Assembly (NCBI RefSeq): GCF_963678635.1
Contig: NC_087070.1
Location: 25,288,007 to 25,352,006, forward strand
Origin: Symsagittifera roscoffensis
Lineage: Eukaryota; Xenacoelomorpha; Acoela; Convolutidae
Length of the DNA stretch: 64,000 nt
Direction: 5' to 3'
Of the stretch, positions 38,762 to 52,229 are shown in pieces; the first letter of the stretch is position 1; each line of letters begins with the position of its first letter. The notes beneath the pieces were generated by a model. It was not told the origin of the DNA. It saw nothing but the letters and a program-made list of their open reading frames with translations, and did no database searches. Made by a program: the position numbers and the translations under genes.

Positions 38762-38986
38762 CCCACACTAACACAAAGTTTGCTCTCTTGGGGGGCCAAA
38801 ACGTCTACGCCAGGCAGTGACTCGGATACTCCCCGTGAGTCAACAGGATGTTTCTCCAGGCCCGGTAACTCGATACTATCAGCAGTGGCTCTATTTCCAT
38901 CATGATTTTATGCGTTTCGTCTTTCTCGTCAACCGTGAGTAAATTGTTTGCCAACATTCAGCTCGTTTTATTCTTCTGAAAACCAC

Positions 38987-39153
38987 TGACACTTTCATTG
39001 CCCGATTTCTTGAAATTTTCCCCTGCTATTTACTTCAACTAGTCTCTAGACCTCTCGAGGGATCTTGGACAAAATTTCAAGAAATCGGGCAATGAAAGTG
39101 TCAGTCGTTACCTTCTTCTGAAAACCACTGACACTTTCATTGCCTGATTTCTT
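38987..39153. repeat. Local inverted plus direct repeat at the unit A edge
   Basis: CTGACACTTTCATTGCCCGA occurs at 38987 and again at 39127 in direct orientation, with an inverted copy (TCGGGCAATGAAAGTGTCAG) at about 39084-39103 between them. Unit B has only one copy (44773). Confidence 0.8.
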
Positions 39154-40485
39154 GAAAATTTCCCCTGCTATTTACTTCAACTCGTCTCTAGACCTCTCGA
39201 GGGATCTTCGACAAAAGTCTTCAAACTTTTTTGACAGTCTTACGCACTTGGGCACCAATAACAGTTGATCGATCAACCTGCGCCTGGCATGCACTAACGC
39301 CATTTGTGTAGGATATTTGCTGTTGCAGTAAGGTGCCGAACTGGATCCCACCAGATACCTTGACTCAACTGTCTTGTGATACCCCTCGCTATATTTCAGG
39401 TTCATTTCATTTTCGAGAGCTTCTCGTTAGCTTCCAATTTTCCGTTCGGTCTGCAATGACCCCGGAATCATTTCCACGCTCAGGTTGGTCACCAACTCAT
39501 GTGCCCTTCATCAGCCCCACATCGTCACTAGGCTAGTCTTCAGTGGACCATTCCACGAACTTCACTTAAAGTTCACTTGCTGTTCGAATTTGGGAACCGA
39601 GGGTTCGACCACTCTCTCCTCCAGAATCACACCCAACTGCAGTTATTCAGATGTTATCATCCCCGATTCTCGCACTCTCTCTACTCATAAAACGAGGAAT
39701 ATTGATTGTTCAAAGTCAAAATACGCGTCTCTATCCTCGTCATCGTTGAATTGGTTATAGGCCATTCCAAGCACACCTGACACATATTGGAAGGATTTCT
39801 GCCTCTCTAACAACGCATATTCTTTCAGGCGCCTGACTCTTTCTAGTGGTTCTCTAGTGACTTACAATTCTTTTTTGGAGCATCTCCTGATCTCTTCCAT
39901 TTTCTGCTAGCTATCGAGGTCGTTCAGCTCATTTGCAGGATTTCGAAATGGTATGTCGTGGTGAAGCACCAACAAGGCCCTCAACAATATTTCTTCATGA
40001 ACTTCACAAAGCAAAGCGCATCCTTCAGTTTCGACTACGCTATCGCGGAATCCTCTCTGGTGATCATCACTCTCAGAGCTTCAACCAGCTCCAATTGTTA
40101 CTCCCTTTCCTTGGTTTCGATGGTGGCTTCAATCTCCTGCCTTCTTGTCCCGTAAGGCACCACACCAGCCTCACTTGCAGTTTTGAACTGACACATGGGT
40201 TGGCAAGATACTCCGTCACCGTCGAAGGTGTGTGCATTGTGTCGTCGAAATATTTCTGGTGGGCCGTTCTCCAGGAAATCTTGACAAGTTGTTCTAGGCC
40301 GTCCTCGTTTGCTTCAGATGACATCACGGTGCATACACTTTCCTTTTCAGTTTTGAACCCGTCTTTAACTCCTTCAGGTATTCCTGCATAGATTGCTTAT
40401 CATGCCATGCCATCAAATGTCCTCTTGCTGAGTTCCTCGCCATCAGCATTTCCGCAAAGCCATGAGCAGGGTCACCAATGTGGAC

Positions 40486-43330
40486 TTACTCCGGCGCGGT
40501 AATGCGGCTATACTCGACCACGTCGAGTTGTCCCCCCAATTTCATCTTCGCTATATTCGTCGGGAGAGATTGTAACCTTCCAGCCCCACCGGATCCACAT
40601 TGGCTGATATTTTCCATTTCCAGTCTGGTGTCAGCCAGGGTTCTCTCGTTCTTCCGCAATTTTGACGCTGTAAATATCAGCCCTGCTAGCAATGATGGTG
40701 GTATGTGCTTCTCCTTTTCTCCGCCGCTATGTTTGGCACCATCACTTTGTCCGCTCTGGACCGGACAGGAACTTCCTACCAAGGACATCAGCACTGCGGC
40801 CGCTTTTGACTTTAAAACCTTAGGATCGGTCACCTTTTCCCTCACTCTGCTCTTCAGCTTCCTCAACATAGACTTGTATTTTCTCAGCCCTTTTTGGTTT
40901 TTTCACAGGCTGGTCTCGCTTAACCGGGCTCTCCTCGTATTCCAAGAGATCTCTTTCCAGGGCACTCAGGGCTCTCAGTGGGCTCCATAAATTTTCCCAT
41001 TACTTTACGCATGGTGGGTTGATTCAATCGCACTCTCATCACGGATTGAGTGCTGTATCTCCGGATCAAGACCCAGGTGCTTTCCATGAAAGCTGCCCGA
41101 GTCCACACTTCTCCAGTCTTTCTCTCAAGCTCACTTGGATTTCGTTCCCACTCCTCCTCTGGCAACGTGTTCAGGAATGCCACTCGCATTGACCCATCAA
41201 TCCTCCGCCTTCGAGGAGATTCGCAGAGAAGTTTGAGTATGTCTGTTTTTTAATGCGACTCTGTTAAGGACATTGATTCCACAGGAAACAGGCCAGCTGG
41301 GGGTTCTTTAGTGGGTTGCATGAATGACGACGGCGTCATAATCACTAATGTTTCATTCGCTACCCCCGCCTACCGTTTCATTAAAATCGTATTCCAAAAG
41401 ATCTCTTTCCAGGGCACCCAGGGCAAATTCACTCATTTTATCACCCTTGCCCTCCATGGGATCATCATCTCCTTGTTTCTCTTTGTTCGGATCCTCATCT
41501 TTTTTTTTCGTCGTCTGTCTTGGGTCCCCAACCAGAGTGGCTTTGGCGCTCGTCAAATCCTGAGCCTGGCCGAGCAGGTATCTTCATTTCAACCGCTTGG
41601 AAGAACACTTCGTCATTAACGAGAAATTCTACAGGTTCCTCACCATGCGGCGCCACTTCATCTATTGTCAAATAGATGCCTCCCCTCAACTCTTTTCCCA
41701 ATTCCATCATCACCATCGTCTCTCGCCTGAGCCACATCAGTCTAAATTGGTCGTTGGTCGGTGAGTACACATCGTTCTAGTGACCAGCAGACACCTCAGT
41801 TTTCCTCAATGGTATAGTTTCAATCTTCTTCCGACTCCATACATCAGGGAAGGTAAACTCAAAAAAGCAGCGTTCCAACTAATCAAGCGTGGCTCAATCC
41901 CCTTACCCCATTTCAACATTCTCTCTTCCAAGTGATGTGCGGCTCCAATATTCGGTGCAAGAGCAGAACTGGTTAGTTCCAATATCATCCTTCTGATCAG
42001 CGGACACTGAGGGCACCTATCAGGCAGTGGGGTTGAACCGGCCAACCACGCCTCCTGGCGTTCTTTCGCATGAGCATATGTCTCCGGCCAAGCCGAATTT
42101 TCACCGCGTCCTTCGTGCCCTTGACGACTGGTCGTAAATTCCAGAGCTTAGGATTGAACTGGTTGCTCAATAAATTCACCGCCCAATCGATTTTTGAAAC
42201 TGTTGTTGAAATCTGTCAGCATCCAACCAGGCTCCGCTATCCTTCCAAAAAGTCTATCATCGCTCGCCAGTCTTCTCAGTTGCTGTTGTTCCACCCAATT
42301 CAGCATGAAACAATCCACCATTGACACAAGACTCACAAACAGCACCGAAGGTCTGTATGCCTTACCTGTATCTCTGGAAACGCGTGCGTTTCTGTCCGTC
42401 CGTAAGTCACTGTAACGAATTCTCTTAACCGAAAACTCAAAACCACCGGATTAATCGGCATAATGAGGGTCAAATCGGTTAAAAGGGGCATATCTACCTC
42501 TTTTCAGCTCCCTCTCCTCAGAGATATGCCTGTTATCCCCAGTTAGGCTCCTGTTTAGTTGCAGCAGATTTTGAAGGAGCGAGGTTCTTCAATCCTTCAT
42601 CTTTCTGTTAGAGGCTGTCTCTATGTGCGCATCAAACTCTCTCCTCGATCCTTGCAACTGTTTCGGATACCTCAGCAGTACCAACAGGTCACCTAATCGA
42701 CCGTACGTCATTACCATCAGCGTGGAGAGGCCATCCAACTGGAGGTCAATCAGTTCCTGGGTAAAGAGGACCACGGGTCCTTTCACGAAGCTTTCATGTC
42801 CAAAGATTACATAAGGTGCCAGCACAAGGCCGATGGAAAACTTTCTAATGTCTCTCACAAAGATGGCTATCAATTGTCTTAAAGCTCTGGGATAGCAACT
42901 GCTGAGGAACGAGGTTGATAACCCTACGCCCAATTTGCGAGCATTGCATCGGAACTCTCGTATTCGGCTCTCGTTGCCAGAACGATCGACTGGAACCGGT
43001 CCAGGGACATCGTGTTTATCTCTTGCATCAGTTGCAACATAGTTGCGCCCGCCTCCTCTCTGAAGTCTATGATCGTCTTTAAATACTGGTGAATTCCCTT
43101 ATCACCGCTGGTTAAAATAGCCGTGGAGACACATACAGCCAGGTATTAGTGTGAGGCTTCGTCCTCAAGGCCATAGCCCTAAGGCCCTCTTTCGCGGAGG
43201 TCGCGTTCCTCCTCACTAAAACCCCCCCTTCGTTCCTCACGTAATCCGTCTCCTTGAACCATCTGTTTTGTTTACCAGCTGTTGCATTAACTCGTGCCTC
43301 ATTAGCTCGGCCTCATCTTCAATAGTCAGC
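40486..43330 (-). pseudogene. Unrecognised accessory coding region, unit A
   Basis: Several minus-strand frames look like pieces of one long decayed protein: 42589-43100 (EEAGATMLQLMQEINTMSLD then LIAIFVRDIRKFSIGLVLAP), 42148-42345 (EPGWMLTDFNNSFKNRLGGE), 41997-42179 (LWNLRPVVKGTKDAVKIRLG), 41806-42045, 41495-41770 and 40486-40869. The right end (VRRNATSAKEGLRAMALRTK, about 43.17 kb) matches 8717-9169 of copy 1. I recognise no domain. The region is absent from copy 1, and a part is shared with element C. Confidence 0.5.
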
Positions 43331-44573
43331 CAAAATGAGAGACGTCCCATCCCAGCCCTTCATCATCGCAAACACAAACTGCAGAGGTCGTCCTGCCGCA
43401 AGCAAAACGACCGCCGCAAGCAAGGCGACCTTCGCATACACAAACTACAGAGGCTCGGTAGTGAGGCGTAGCCAGTGGACAGTATGAAGACAACTTTAAC
43501 CAGTTTAACCACTTGTCCCGCGACACAGCGTTGTATCGACTTCTCGGCATCCAACATGGAAAAGAGAAGTGTCATGATTGCCTCCAATGACCTCCTATGT
43601 TTGGGCACGACCCGTCAACCAGGTTATTAAACAATCCTCTGCTCTGCAACTAGTCATTTGATCCTGCTTTTATATACAATAACATGTGGGTCCTTGTTCA
43701 CCACTCTGTACACACTTATCGCCATTGGGGCTGTGAGGAAGATCACGTCCGGCCAAAATAGGGAGCCGGGCGTACACAGGTAACCAGAGCTGGCCACCGT
43801 CAAGATCTTCCCCAATTTCTTTTACAGGGGATCATTCGACCCGAAGAGGCTGTCTCTTTTCTCATCCTATTCCACTGAATTCATCCGGTGGTAAACACGT
43901 GAATATTCACCCGCTTGCTGTCCCGGAGGCTTAGCAAACTGCGTGTAAATTTTGGTGATGTTTGTTGTTGGCTTGCTCTCTATCAGAAACTTTCCTCTCC
44001 AGCTCTGTGGCGCTCTTTTCCTCGCCTGGTGACGGTGGTTTTGTATCCCAATGTGTTATCCCTGGGCAAACCTTCCAAATCTACCAGCCTCAACGTAGTG
44101 GCGGAACTAACTGCAATTATTCTGCCAAGAGCCCATCCACTCCTGATATTCGGTATAATCCGGATGCCGTAGGATCGTATCCATGAAGCCATTTGCTCGC
44201 GTCCGCGGGACACGCCAGCGTGTTCATATTCAGTTTCATGTTTGCTTTGTATTGTCCTCGCGGCTGGGATCTGATATGTGCCAGAGAAATTCACTGGTGC
44301 TATCGGTATTAGAAATCGCTACAGGCTCTGCTTGCGAGTTTCCCTGAGCTGCTGGTGCTCTTGCAGACTGACTCGCGGCACTTTGGGTTGCCTAGGAAGC
44401 TATCTGTTGTTGACAATTTCTTGTCCCAAGTCAGTTCTCCAAAAATCGGCCTCTGGCAGCGGGGATGGTCCCCAATCTTTCTCTCACTTCCCAGCTGGAA
44501 GTGGGCTGGGTAGCTATTACTTCAGTCGCCAGAGGTTCCAGACGATTCGCTAATTTTTGAGCTTTACGAGTCC

Positions 44574-47500
44574 TTGGGGGTCCCAAAACGTCTACGCCAG
44601 GCAGTGACTCGGATACTCCCCGTGAGTCAACAGGATGTTTCTCCAGGCTCCGTAACTCGATACTATCAGCAGTGGCTCTATTTGCGTCATGATTTGATGC
44701 GTTTCGTCTTTCTCGTCAATCGCGAGTAAATTGTTTGCCAACATTCAGCTCGTTTTCTTCTTCTGAAAATCACTGACACTTTCATTGCCCGATTTCTTGA
44801 AATTTTCCCCTGCTATTTACTTCAACTCGTCTCTAGACCTCTCGAGGGATCTTCAACAAAATTCTTCAAACTTTTTTGACAGTCTTCTGCACTTGGGCAC
44901 CAATAAGAGTTGATCGATCAACCTGCGCCTGGCATGCACTAACGCCATTTGTGTAGGATATTTGCTGTTGCAGTAAGGTGCCGAACTGGATCCCACCAGA
45001 TACCTTGACTCAACTGTCTTGTGATACCCCTCGCTATATTTCAGGTTCATTTCATTTTCGAGAGCTTCTCGTTAGCTTCCAATTTTCCGTTCGGTCTGCA
45101 ATGACCCCGGAACCATTTCCACGCTCAGGTTGGTCACCAACTCATGTGCCCTCTCGAAGCGTTCCATTGATTAGATTGAGCTTGTCATACAATAGAACCC
45201 CACTGCAGCTAGTAGGTTCACCTCAGTTAACCCGTGTCAATCTACAAGTAATTCAACCTCACTCCTGTCCGACATAGTCAATCTTCCGATTAGCTTCGCT
45301 AACTGGCAATGTTGTTCGGCGAGAGCTTCCAAACAGTAACCCGTTCCGCACACGTGCCCTTCCAGTCCACAACTAGGGGCCAGGCAGGTGCCTTTTTCCG
45401 TCCAATCACTAGGCAGGTTTCCCTCCGATGGTTCTGTGGATAATTTCTCACTCTGCTTCTTAATTTTCAAGGCCAACAAGTAGTGACTCACTGCCGAATC
45501 GTGCACGCTCTCATTGTTGCTCTCTTCTAGCTCCATATCAGCGGTGACATCCCATATCAGACCCTCGTTTGGATTTGGGCACCATGAAGGCTTCATCAGC
45601 CCCACATCGTCACTAGGCTAGTCTTCAGTGGACCGTTCCACGAACCTCACTTAAAGTTCACTTGCTGTTCAAATTTGGGAACCGAGGGTTCGACCACTCT
45701 CTCCTCCAGAATCACACCCAACTGCAGTTATTCAGATGTTATCATCCCCGATTCTCGCACTCTCTCTACTCATAAAACGAGGAATATTGATTGTTCAAAG
45801 TCAAAATACGCGTCTCTATCCTCGTCATCGATGAATTGGTTATAGGCGATTCCAAGCACACCTGACACATATTGGAAGGATTTCTGCCTCTCTAACAACG
45901 CATATTCTTTCAGCCGTCCTCGTTTGCTTCAGATGACATCACGGTGCATACACTTTCCTTTTCAGTTTTGAACCCGTCTTTAACTCCTTCAGGTATTCCT
46001 GCATAGATTGCTTATCATGCCATGCCATCAAATGTCCTCTTGCTGAGTTCCTCGCCATCAGCATTTCCGCAAAGCCATGGGCAGGGTCACCAATGTGGAC
46101 TTACTCCGGCGCGGTAATGCGGCTATACTCGACCACGTCGAGTTGTCCCCCCAATTTCATCTTCGCTATATTCGTCGGGAGAGATTGAAACCTTCCAGCC
46201 CCACCGGATCCACATTGGCTGATATTTTCCATTTCCAGTCTGGTGTCAGCCAGGGTTCTCTCGTTCTTCCGCAATTTTGACGCTGTAGATATCAGCCCTG
46301 CTAGCAATGATGGTGGTATCTGCTTCTCCTTTTCTCCGCCGCTATGTTTGGCACCATCACTTTGTCCGCTCTGGACCGGACAGGAACTTCCTACCAAGGA
46401 CATCAGCACTGCGGCCGCTTTTGACTTTAAAACCTTAGGATCGGTCACCTTTTCCCTCACTCTGCTCTTCAGCTTCCTCAACATAGACTTGTATTTTCTC
46501 AGCCCTTTTTGGTTTTTTCACAGGCTGGTCTCGCTTAACCGGGCTCTCCTCGTATTCCAAGAGATCTCTTTCCAGGGCACTCAGGGCTCTCAGTGGGCTC
46601 CATAAATTTTCCCATTACTTTACGCATGGTGGGTTGATTCAATCGCACTCTCATCACGGATTGAGTGCTGTATCTCCGGATCAAGACCCAGGTGCTTTCC
46701 ATGAAAGCTGCCCGAGTCCACACTTCTCCAGTCTTTCTCTCAAGCTCACTTGGATTTCGTTCCCACTCCTCCTCTGGCAACGTGCTCAGGAATGCCACTC
46801 GCATTGACCCATCAATCCTCCGCCTTCGAGGAGATTCGCAGAGAAGTTTGAGTATGTCTGTTTTTTAATGCGACTCTGTTAAGGACATTGATTCCACAGG
46901 AAACAGGCCAGCTGGGGGTTCTTTAGTGGGTTGCATGAATGACGACGGCGTCATAATCACTAATGTTTCATTCGCTACCCCCGCCTACCGTTTCATTAAA
47001 ATCGTATTCCAAAAGATCTCTTTCCAGGGCACCCAGGGCAAATTCACTCATTTTATCACCCTTGCCCTCCATGGGATCATCATCTCCTTGTTTCTCTTTG
47101 TTCGGATCCTCATCTTTTTTTTTCGTCGTCTGTCTTGGGTCCCCAACCAGAGTGGCTTTGGCGCTCGTCAAATCCTGAGCCTGGCCGAGCAGGTATCTTC
47201 ATTTCAACCGCTTGGAAGAACACTTCGTCATTAACGAGAAATTCTACAGGTTCCTCACCATGCAGCGCCACTTCATCTATTGTCAAATAGATGCCTCCCC
47301 TCAACTCTTTTCCCAATTCCATCATCACCATCGTCTCTCGCCTGAGCCACATCAGTCTAAATTGGTCGTTGGTCGGTGAGTACACATCGTTCTAGTGACC
47401 AGCAGACACCTCAGTTTTCCTCAATGGTATAGTTTCAATCTTCTTCCGACTCCATACATCAGGGAAGGTAAACTCAAAAAAGCAGCGTTCCAACTAATCA

Positions 47501-50120
47501 AGCGTGGCTCAATCCCCTTACCCCATTTCAACATTCTCTCTTCCAAGTGATGTGCGGCTCCAATATTCGGTGCAAGAGCAGAACTGGTTAGTTCCAATAT
47601 CATCCTTCTGATCAGCGGACACTGAGGGCACCTATCAGGCAGTGGGGTTGAACCGGCCAACCACGCCTCCTGGCGTTCTTTCGCATGAGCATATGTCTCC
47701 GGCCAAGCCGAATTTTCACCGCGTCCTTCGTGCCCTTGACGACTGGTCGTAAATTCCAGAGCTTAGGATTGAACTGGTTGCTCAATAAATTCACCGCCCA
47801 ATCGATTTTTGAAACTGTTGTTGAAATCTGTCAGCATCCAACCAGGCTCCGCTATCCTTCCAAAAAGTCTATCATCGCTCGCCAGTCTTCTCAGTTGCTG
47901 TTGTTCCACCCAATTCAGCATGAAACAATCCACCATTGACACAAGACTCACAAACAGCACCGAAGGTCTGTATGCCTTACCTGTATCTCTGGAAACGCGT
48001 GCGTTTCTGTCCGTCCGTAAGTCACTGTAACGAATTCTCTTAACCGAAAACTCAAAACCACCGGATTAATCGGCATAATGAGGGTCAAATCGGTTAAAAG
48101 GGGCATATCTACCTCTTTTCAGCTCCCTCTCCTCAGAGATATGCCTGTTATCCCCAGTTAGGCTCCTGTTTAGTTGCAGCAGATTTTGAAGGAGCGAGGT
48201 TCTTCAATCCTTCATCTTTCTGTTAGAGGCTGTCTCTATGTGCGCATCAAACTCTCTCCTCGATCCTTGCAACTGTTTCGGATACCTCAGCAGTACCAAC
48301 AGGTCACCTAATCGACCGTACGTCATTACCATCAGCGTGGAGAGGCCATCCAACTGGAGGTCAATCAGTTCCTGGGTAAAGAGGACCACGGGTCCTTTCA
48401 CGAAGCTTTCATGTCCAAAGATTACATAAGGTGCCAGCACAAGGCCGATGGAAAACTTTCTAATGTCTCTCACAAAGATGGCTATCAATTGTCTTAAGCT
48501 CTGGGATAGCAACTGCTGAGGAACGAGGTTGATAACCCTACGCCCAATTTGCGAGCATTGCATCGGAACTCTCGTATTCGGCTCTCGTTGCCAGAACGAT
48601 CGACTGGAACCGGTCCAGGGACATAGTGTTTATCTCTTGCATCAGTTGCAACATAGTTGCGCCCGCCTCCTCTCTGAAGTCTATGATTGTCTTTAAATAC
48701 TGGTGAATTCCCTTATCACCGCTGGTTAAAATAGCCGTGGAGACACATACAGCCAGGGATTAGTGTGAGGCTTCGTCATCAAGGCCATAGCCCTAAAGTC
48801 CTCTTTCGCGGAGGTCTCGTTCCTCCTCACTGAAATCCCCACTTCGTTCCTCACGTAATACGTCTGCTTGAACCATCTGTTTTGTTTACCAGCTGTTGCA
48901 TTAACTCGTGCCTCATTAGCCCGGCCTCATCTTCAATAGTCAGCCAAAATGAGAGACGTCCAATCCCAGCCCTTCATCATCGCATACACAAACTACAGAG
49001 GCTCGGAAGTGAGGCGTAGCCAGTGGACAGTATGAAGACAACTTTAACCGATTTAACCAGTTGTCCCGCGAAACAGCGTTGTATCGACTTCTCGGCATCC
49101 AACATGGAAAGAGAAGTGTCATGATTGCCTCCAATGACCTCCTATGTTCGGGCACGATCCGTCAACCAGATTATTAAACAATCCTCTGCTCTGCAACTAG
49201 TCATTTGATCCTGCTTTTATATACAATAACATGTGGGTCCATGTTCACCACTCTGTACACACTTATCGCCATTGGGGGCTGTGAGGAAGATCACGTCCGG
49301 CCAAAATAGGGAGGTGGGCGTACACAGGTAACCAGAGCTGGCCACCGTCAAGATCTTCCCCAATTTCATTTACAGGGGATCATTCGACCCGAAGAGGCTG
49401 TCTCTTTTCTCATCCTATACCACTGAATTCATCCGGTGGTAAGCCCGTGAATATTCACCCGCTTGCTGTCCCGGAGGCTTAGCAAAATGCGTGTAAAATT
49501 TGTGATGTTTGTTGTTGGGCTTGCTCTCTATCAGAAACTTCCCTCTCCAGCTCTGTGGCGCTCTTTTCCTCGCCTGGTGACGGTGGTTTTGTATCCCAAT
49601 GTGTTATCCCTGTGCAAACCTTCCAAATCTACCAGCCTCAACGTAGTGGCGGAACTAACTGCAATTATTCTGCCAAGAGCCCATCAACTCCTGATATTCG
49701 GTATAATCCGGATGCCGTAGGATCGTGTCCATGAAGCCATTTGCTCGCGTCCGCTGGACACGCCAGCGTGTTCATATTCAGTTTCATGTCCGCTTTGTAT
49801 TGTCCCCACGGCTGGGATCTGATATGTGCCAGAGCAATTCACTGGTGCTATCGGTATTAGAAACCGCTACAGGCTCTGCTTGTGAGTTTTCCTGAGCCGC
49901 TGGTGCTCTTGCAGACTGACTCGCGGCACTTTGGGTTGCTTAGGAAGTTATCTGTTGTTGACAATTTCTTGTCCCAAGTCAGTTCTCCAAAAATAGGCCT
50001 CTGGAAGCGGGGATGGTCCCCAATCTTTCTCTCACTTTCCAGCTGGAAGTGGGCTGGGTAGCTATTACTACCGTCGCCAGAGGTCCCAGACGATTCGCTA
50101 ATTGTTGAGCTACACGGGTG
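44574..50120. repeat. Tandem duplication unit B within copy 2
   Basis: The second copy of the 5.7-kb segment. Its right end passes without interruption into the SGNH region of copy 2, so B is the original location and A the added copy, or the crossover product. Differences from A in the shared 40.3-42.9 kb core are very few, so the duplication is younger than the decay of most of the element. Confidence 0.85.
46101..48960 (-). pseudogene. Unrecognised accessory coding region, unit B
   Basis: The same fragments as in unit A, 5615 bp to the right (for example 47110-47385 and 48204-48563). A one-base difference near 48.50 kb changes the frame at the start of the IFVRDIRKF fragment. 45237-45605 carries a Cys-containing segment (CLAPSCGLEGHVCGTGYC) that unit A has lost. 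No domain is recognised. Confidence 0.5.
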
Positions 50121-50728
50121 CTTATCCTGCCGGCAGGGCTACCATGTGTCCAAGGGTTGAACACCGCCTGCAGCTCTGCCTCTATTTCTTTTTTCTTAGC
50201 ATGGAAGGCATCATTAATCCATTGTTCACCCTGCCGGGTTTTAAAGTATATTTCATCTCTCGGCAAGGCACTGTGGTCTACCCTTCGCAATGCACTCGCG
50301 ATGTCCGTCAACCTGAGCTCATTGAGATTTCTGGTCAAAATCCAACGGGTCACGTTCTTGTTCATGAAGTCGGCTACTGGTGAGCCGGCGTCTGGATTCA
50401 GAGGGATGGTGCACAAAGACTTGAGCCTCGTTCTATACTTTTCTTTCACTTCATTGAGCAGCGGTTCCCATTTCGCTGCGGGGTGACTGGGTTTCTCGAA
50501 ACTTTATTCGTCGCGGAGGATTAAATCTCCACCCGGTCATCATTTTTGTAATTCAATCATCTTATTCTCTTGACCCACCGAGGTTCCACCAAAGGATAAT
50601 GCAGTGGTTCGTCCCAACACAAGAATCTCTGTCAGATCCCTTATTAGGCTATCCCCGATGCCCAGATGTTGGCTTCCCGTTGGTACTGGTTGGTGGACCG
50701 TTGCCGGGTTCCACCTCCTGCCGATCAA
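49979..50728 (-). pseudogene. SGNH hydrolase domain, copy 2
   Basis: 50540-50728 has GIGDSLIRDLTEILVLG and LSFGGTSVGQ; here block I keeps the nucleophile serine. 49979-50449 has RLKSLCTIPLNPDAGSPVAD, LPRDEIYFKTRQGEQW (block V; the catalytic His is Tyr) and RLGPLATV. The GTND block falls in the broken stretch between them. Together with copy 1 it confirms an SGNH domain whose active-site residues have been lost differently in each copy. Confidence 0.75.
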
Positions 50729-50927
50729 ACAAGCCCTTGGGTGTTATGCAGTGACTTGAACGAAGGTCCTTCGAGTGTTGAGGTCCTTTCTGATGTCGAC
50801 TACTCGTAAGATTACCCTGGTCCCACTCAGCACCGGACCGGCCGGTTCTGTGGTATCCAACTCTCCAGATGGGTGACTGGCGGGCACGTTGGGAAGAAAC
50901 GATCTTACCCCAGCTTCTGTCCTGAGC

Positions 50928-51770
50928 TCAGTCTATTTCTTGCATCGTCGCTTTGGCCACCCGCTCGAACGTCTCCTGGAACTGAGGTGCCAGGCAAGTG
51001 ACCGAGGGGTGCGGTATTGCATTCCTCGAGTTGGCAGGTGAGCTCACTCGCGGTTGAGCTGCCACTTCGCCAGGTTTATAAAGCTCCTGAGGCTTAGCTT
51101 TAGCAGTCGTGTCGGCGTTCATCAAGGCTAGGGCATCCTGTGAAAACTCGCTCACCTTCGCGTTGTAAAGTCCTTCAAGTGCCTTATCTCCTCTTTTTTG
51201 AGAGTGATCAGTAGCTCATCATTTTTTCTCTTCCATTCATCGCGTTCTTTCGCCTTCTCCTAGTATTCGTTGAGCTTTGTGCACAACACTTGCCAGTCTT
51301 TATCTCTCTTCCGAGAGTTTCGCTGATTTCCGCCGTCTTTATCTCAATTTCTTTCATTTGCAACTTCTTCGATGATGGAGCAGCATCGCGTGATCTCTTC
51401 GATCCGAAGAGAGGCTGTGCAGATAAGTCAAGGCGGACTGGCATAGAAATCTCCCCTAGCCTGTAATCCCACTGTTCGCCTAGTCGTGGCTCACGAGCCA
51501 AGTCGCGACCAGACATCTCCACACTTCACTATCGCATGAGCCTGTTTCTGCTTCTTTTGGCGGTAACGGACTCGCCGAAAGCTAACCTCAACACTACTTC
51601 TGTGGGGCGGTCCCCAATGTCTGTTCGTCCCATCGCATTAAGGAGTGCGACGATGAACATCACCAGCTCTCCCAAGCAATCTACCAAGCGCTGAGTTGCA
51701 ATCTACCAAGCGCTGATAAATCTCGTCCAGAGCTGTTCCTAGACTCGCTGAGAAGAAGTCTATTAGATCA
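50928..51770 (-). pseudogene. Coiled-coil N-terminal part of the accessory protein, copy 2
   Basis: 51208-51522 has SGRDLAREPRLGEQWDYRLG and IEIKTAEISETLGREIK, matching 10302-10937. 50928-51155 continues through LAPQFQETFERVAKATMQEI, bridging the stop that splits copy 1. Near 51.75 kb SASLGTALDEIYQRL gives the sense version (TCA) of the premature TGA in copy 1. Confidence 0.75.
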
Positions 51771-52229
51771 TTCGGTTAGCTCATTCTCTTTCGTGTGGAT
51801 TCTACTCTTCATTTTCAATTTCTTCGTTATCAAGTGTCAATAATCAAATATCTGATCAATCACGATCTAAGAGACAGTGCACAACTTAGATCCATTATCC
51901 AAGCCATCTTCCACATCTTTTAAAAGCAGTCAATTGAAGTTTTCTTTTCCTTTTTGATCTAAAATTTAGCACCTAGGTGGATCCTCCAATTGGGTCCATG
52001 TAAAACGATTGGATGCTTTCCTCTTTTGCACCTGGAATGGTTCAGGTCAGAACCAAATAGCTATCACATAATCATAATCATACACTAACACAAAATAACA
52101 GTATCACAAATCAACACTACTATACAAAAACCCAGTAACTCATTGCCTATCCTTAAACCTAGAACCCAATGTTTAAAAAGTAAGCCAACTAGAAAACTCG
52201 TAACCCTGATAAAAGAACAGTTAACCTTA

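Larger units (their letters stand above)
38788..44573. repeat. Tandem duplication unit A within copy 2
   Basis: This 5.8-kb segment is repeated in the same orientation as unit B. Most of 40.3-42.9 kb is nearly identical to 45.9-48.5 kb with an offset of 5615 bp. Unit A lacks about 455 bp present in B (45.15-45.6 kb) but has about 465 bp missing from B (39.83-40.3 kb). It also has a ~65-bp local expansion of GCAAGCAAAACGACC-type sequence near 43.38 kb. The junction with unit B is at about 44573 (CTTTACGAGTCC then TTGGGGG). Confidence 0.85.

Noticed and set aside
40486-43330. Envelope glycoprotein in the accessory region of the giant element
   Set aside because: I looked for a signal peptide, a furin-like site, a fusion peptide and a C-terminal membrane anchor and saw no convincing set, so env was not called.
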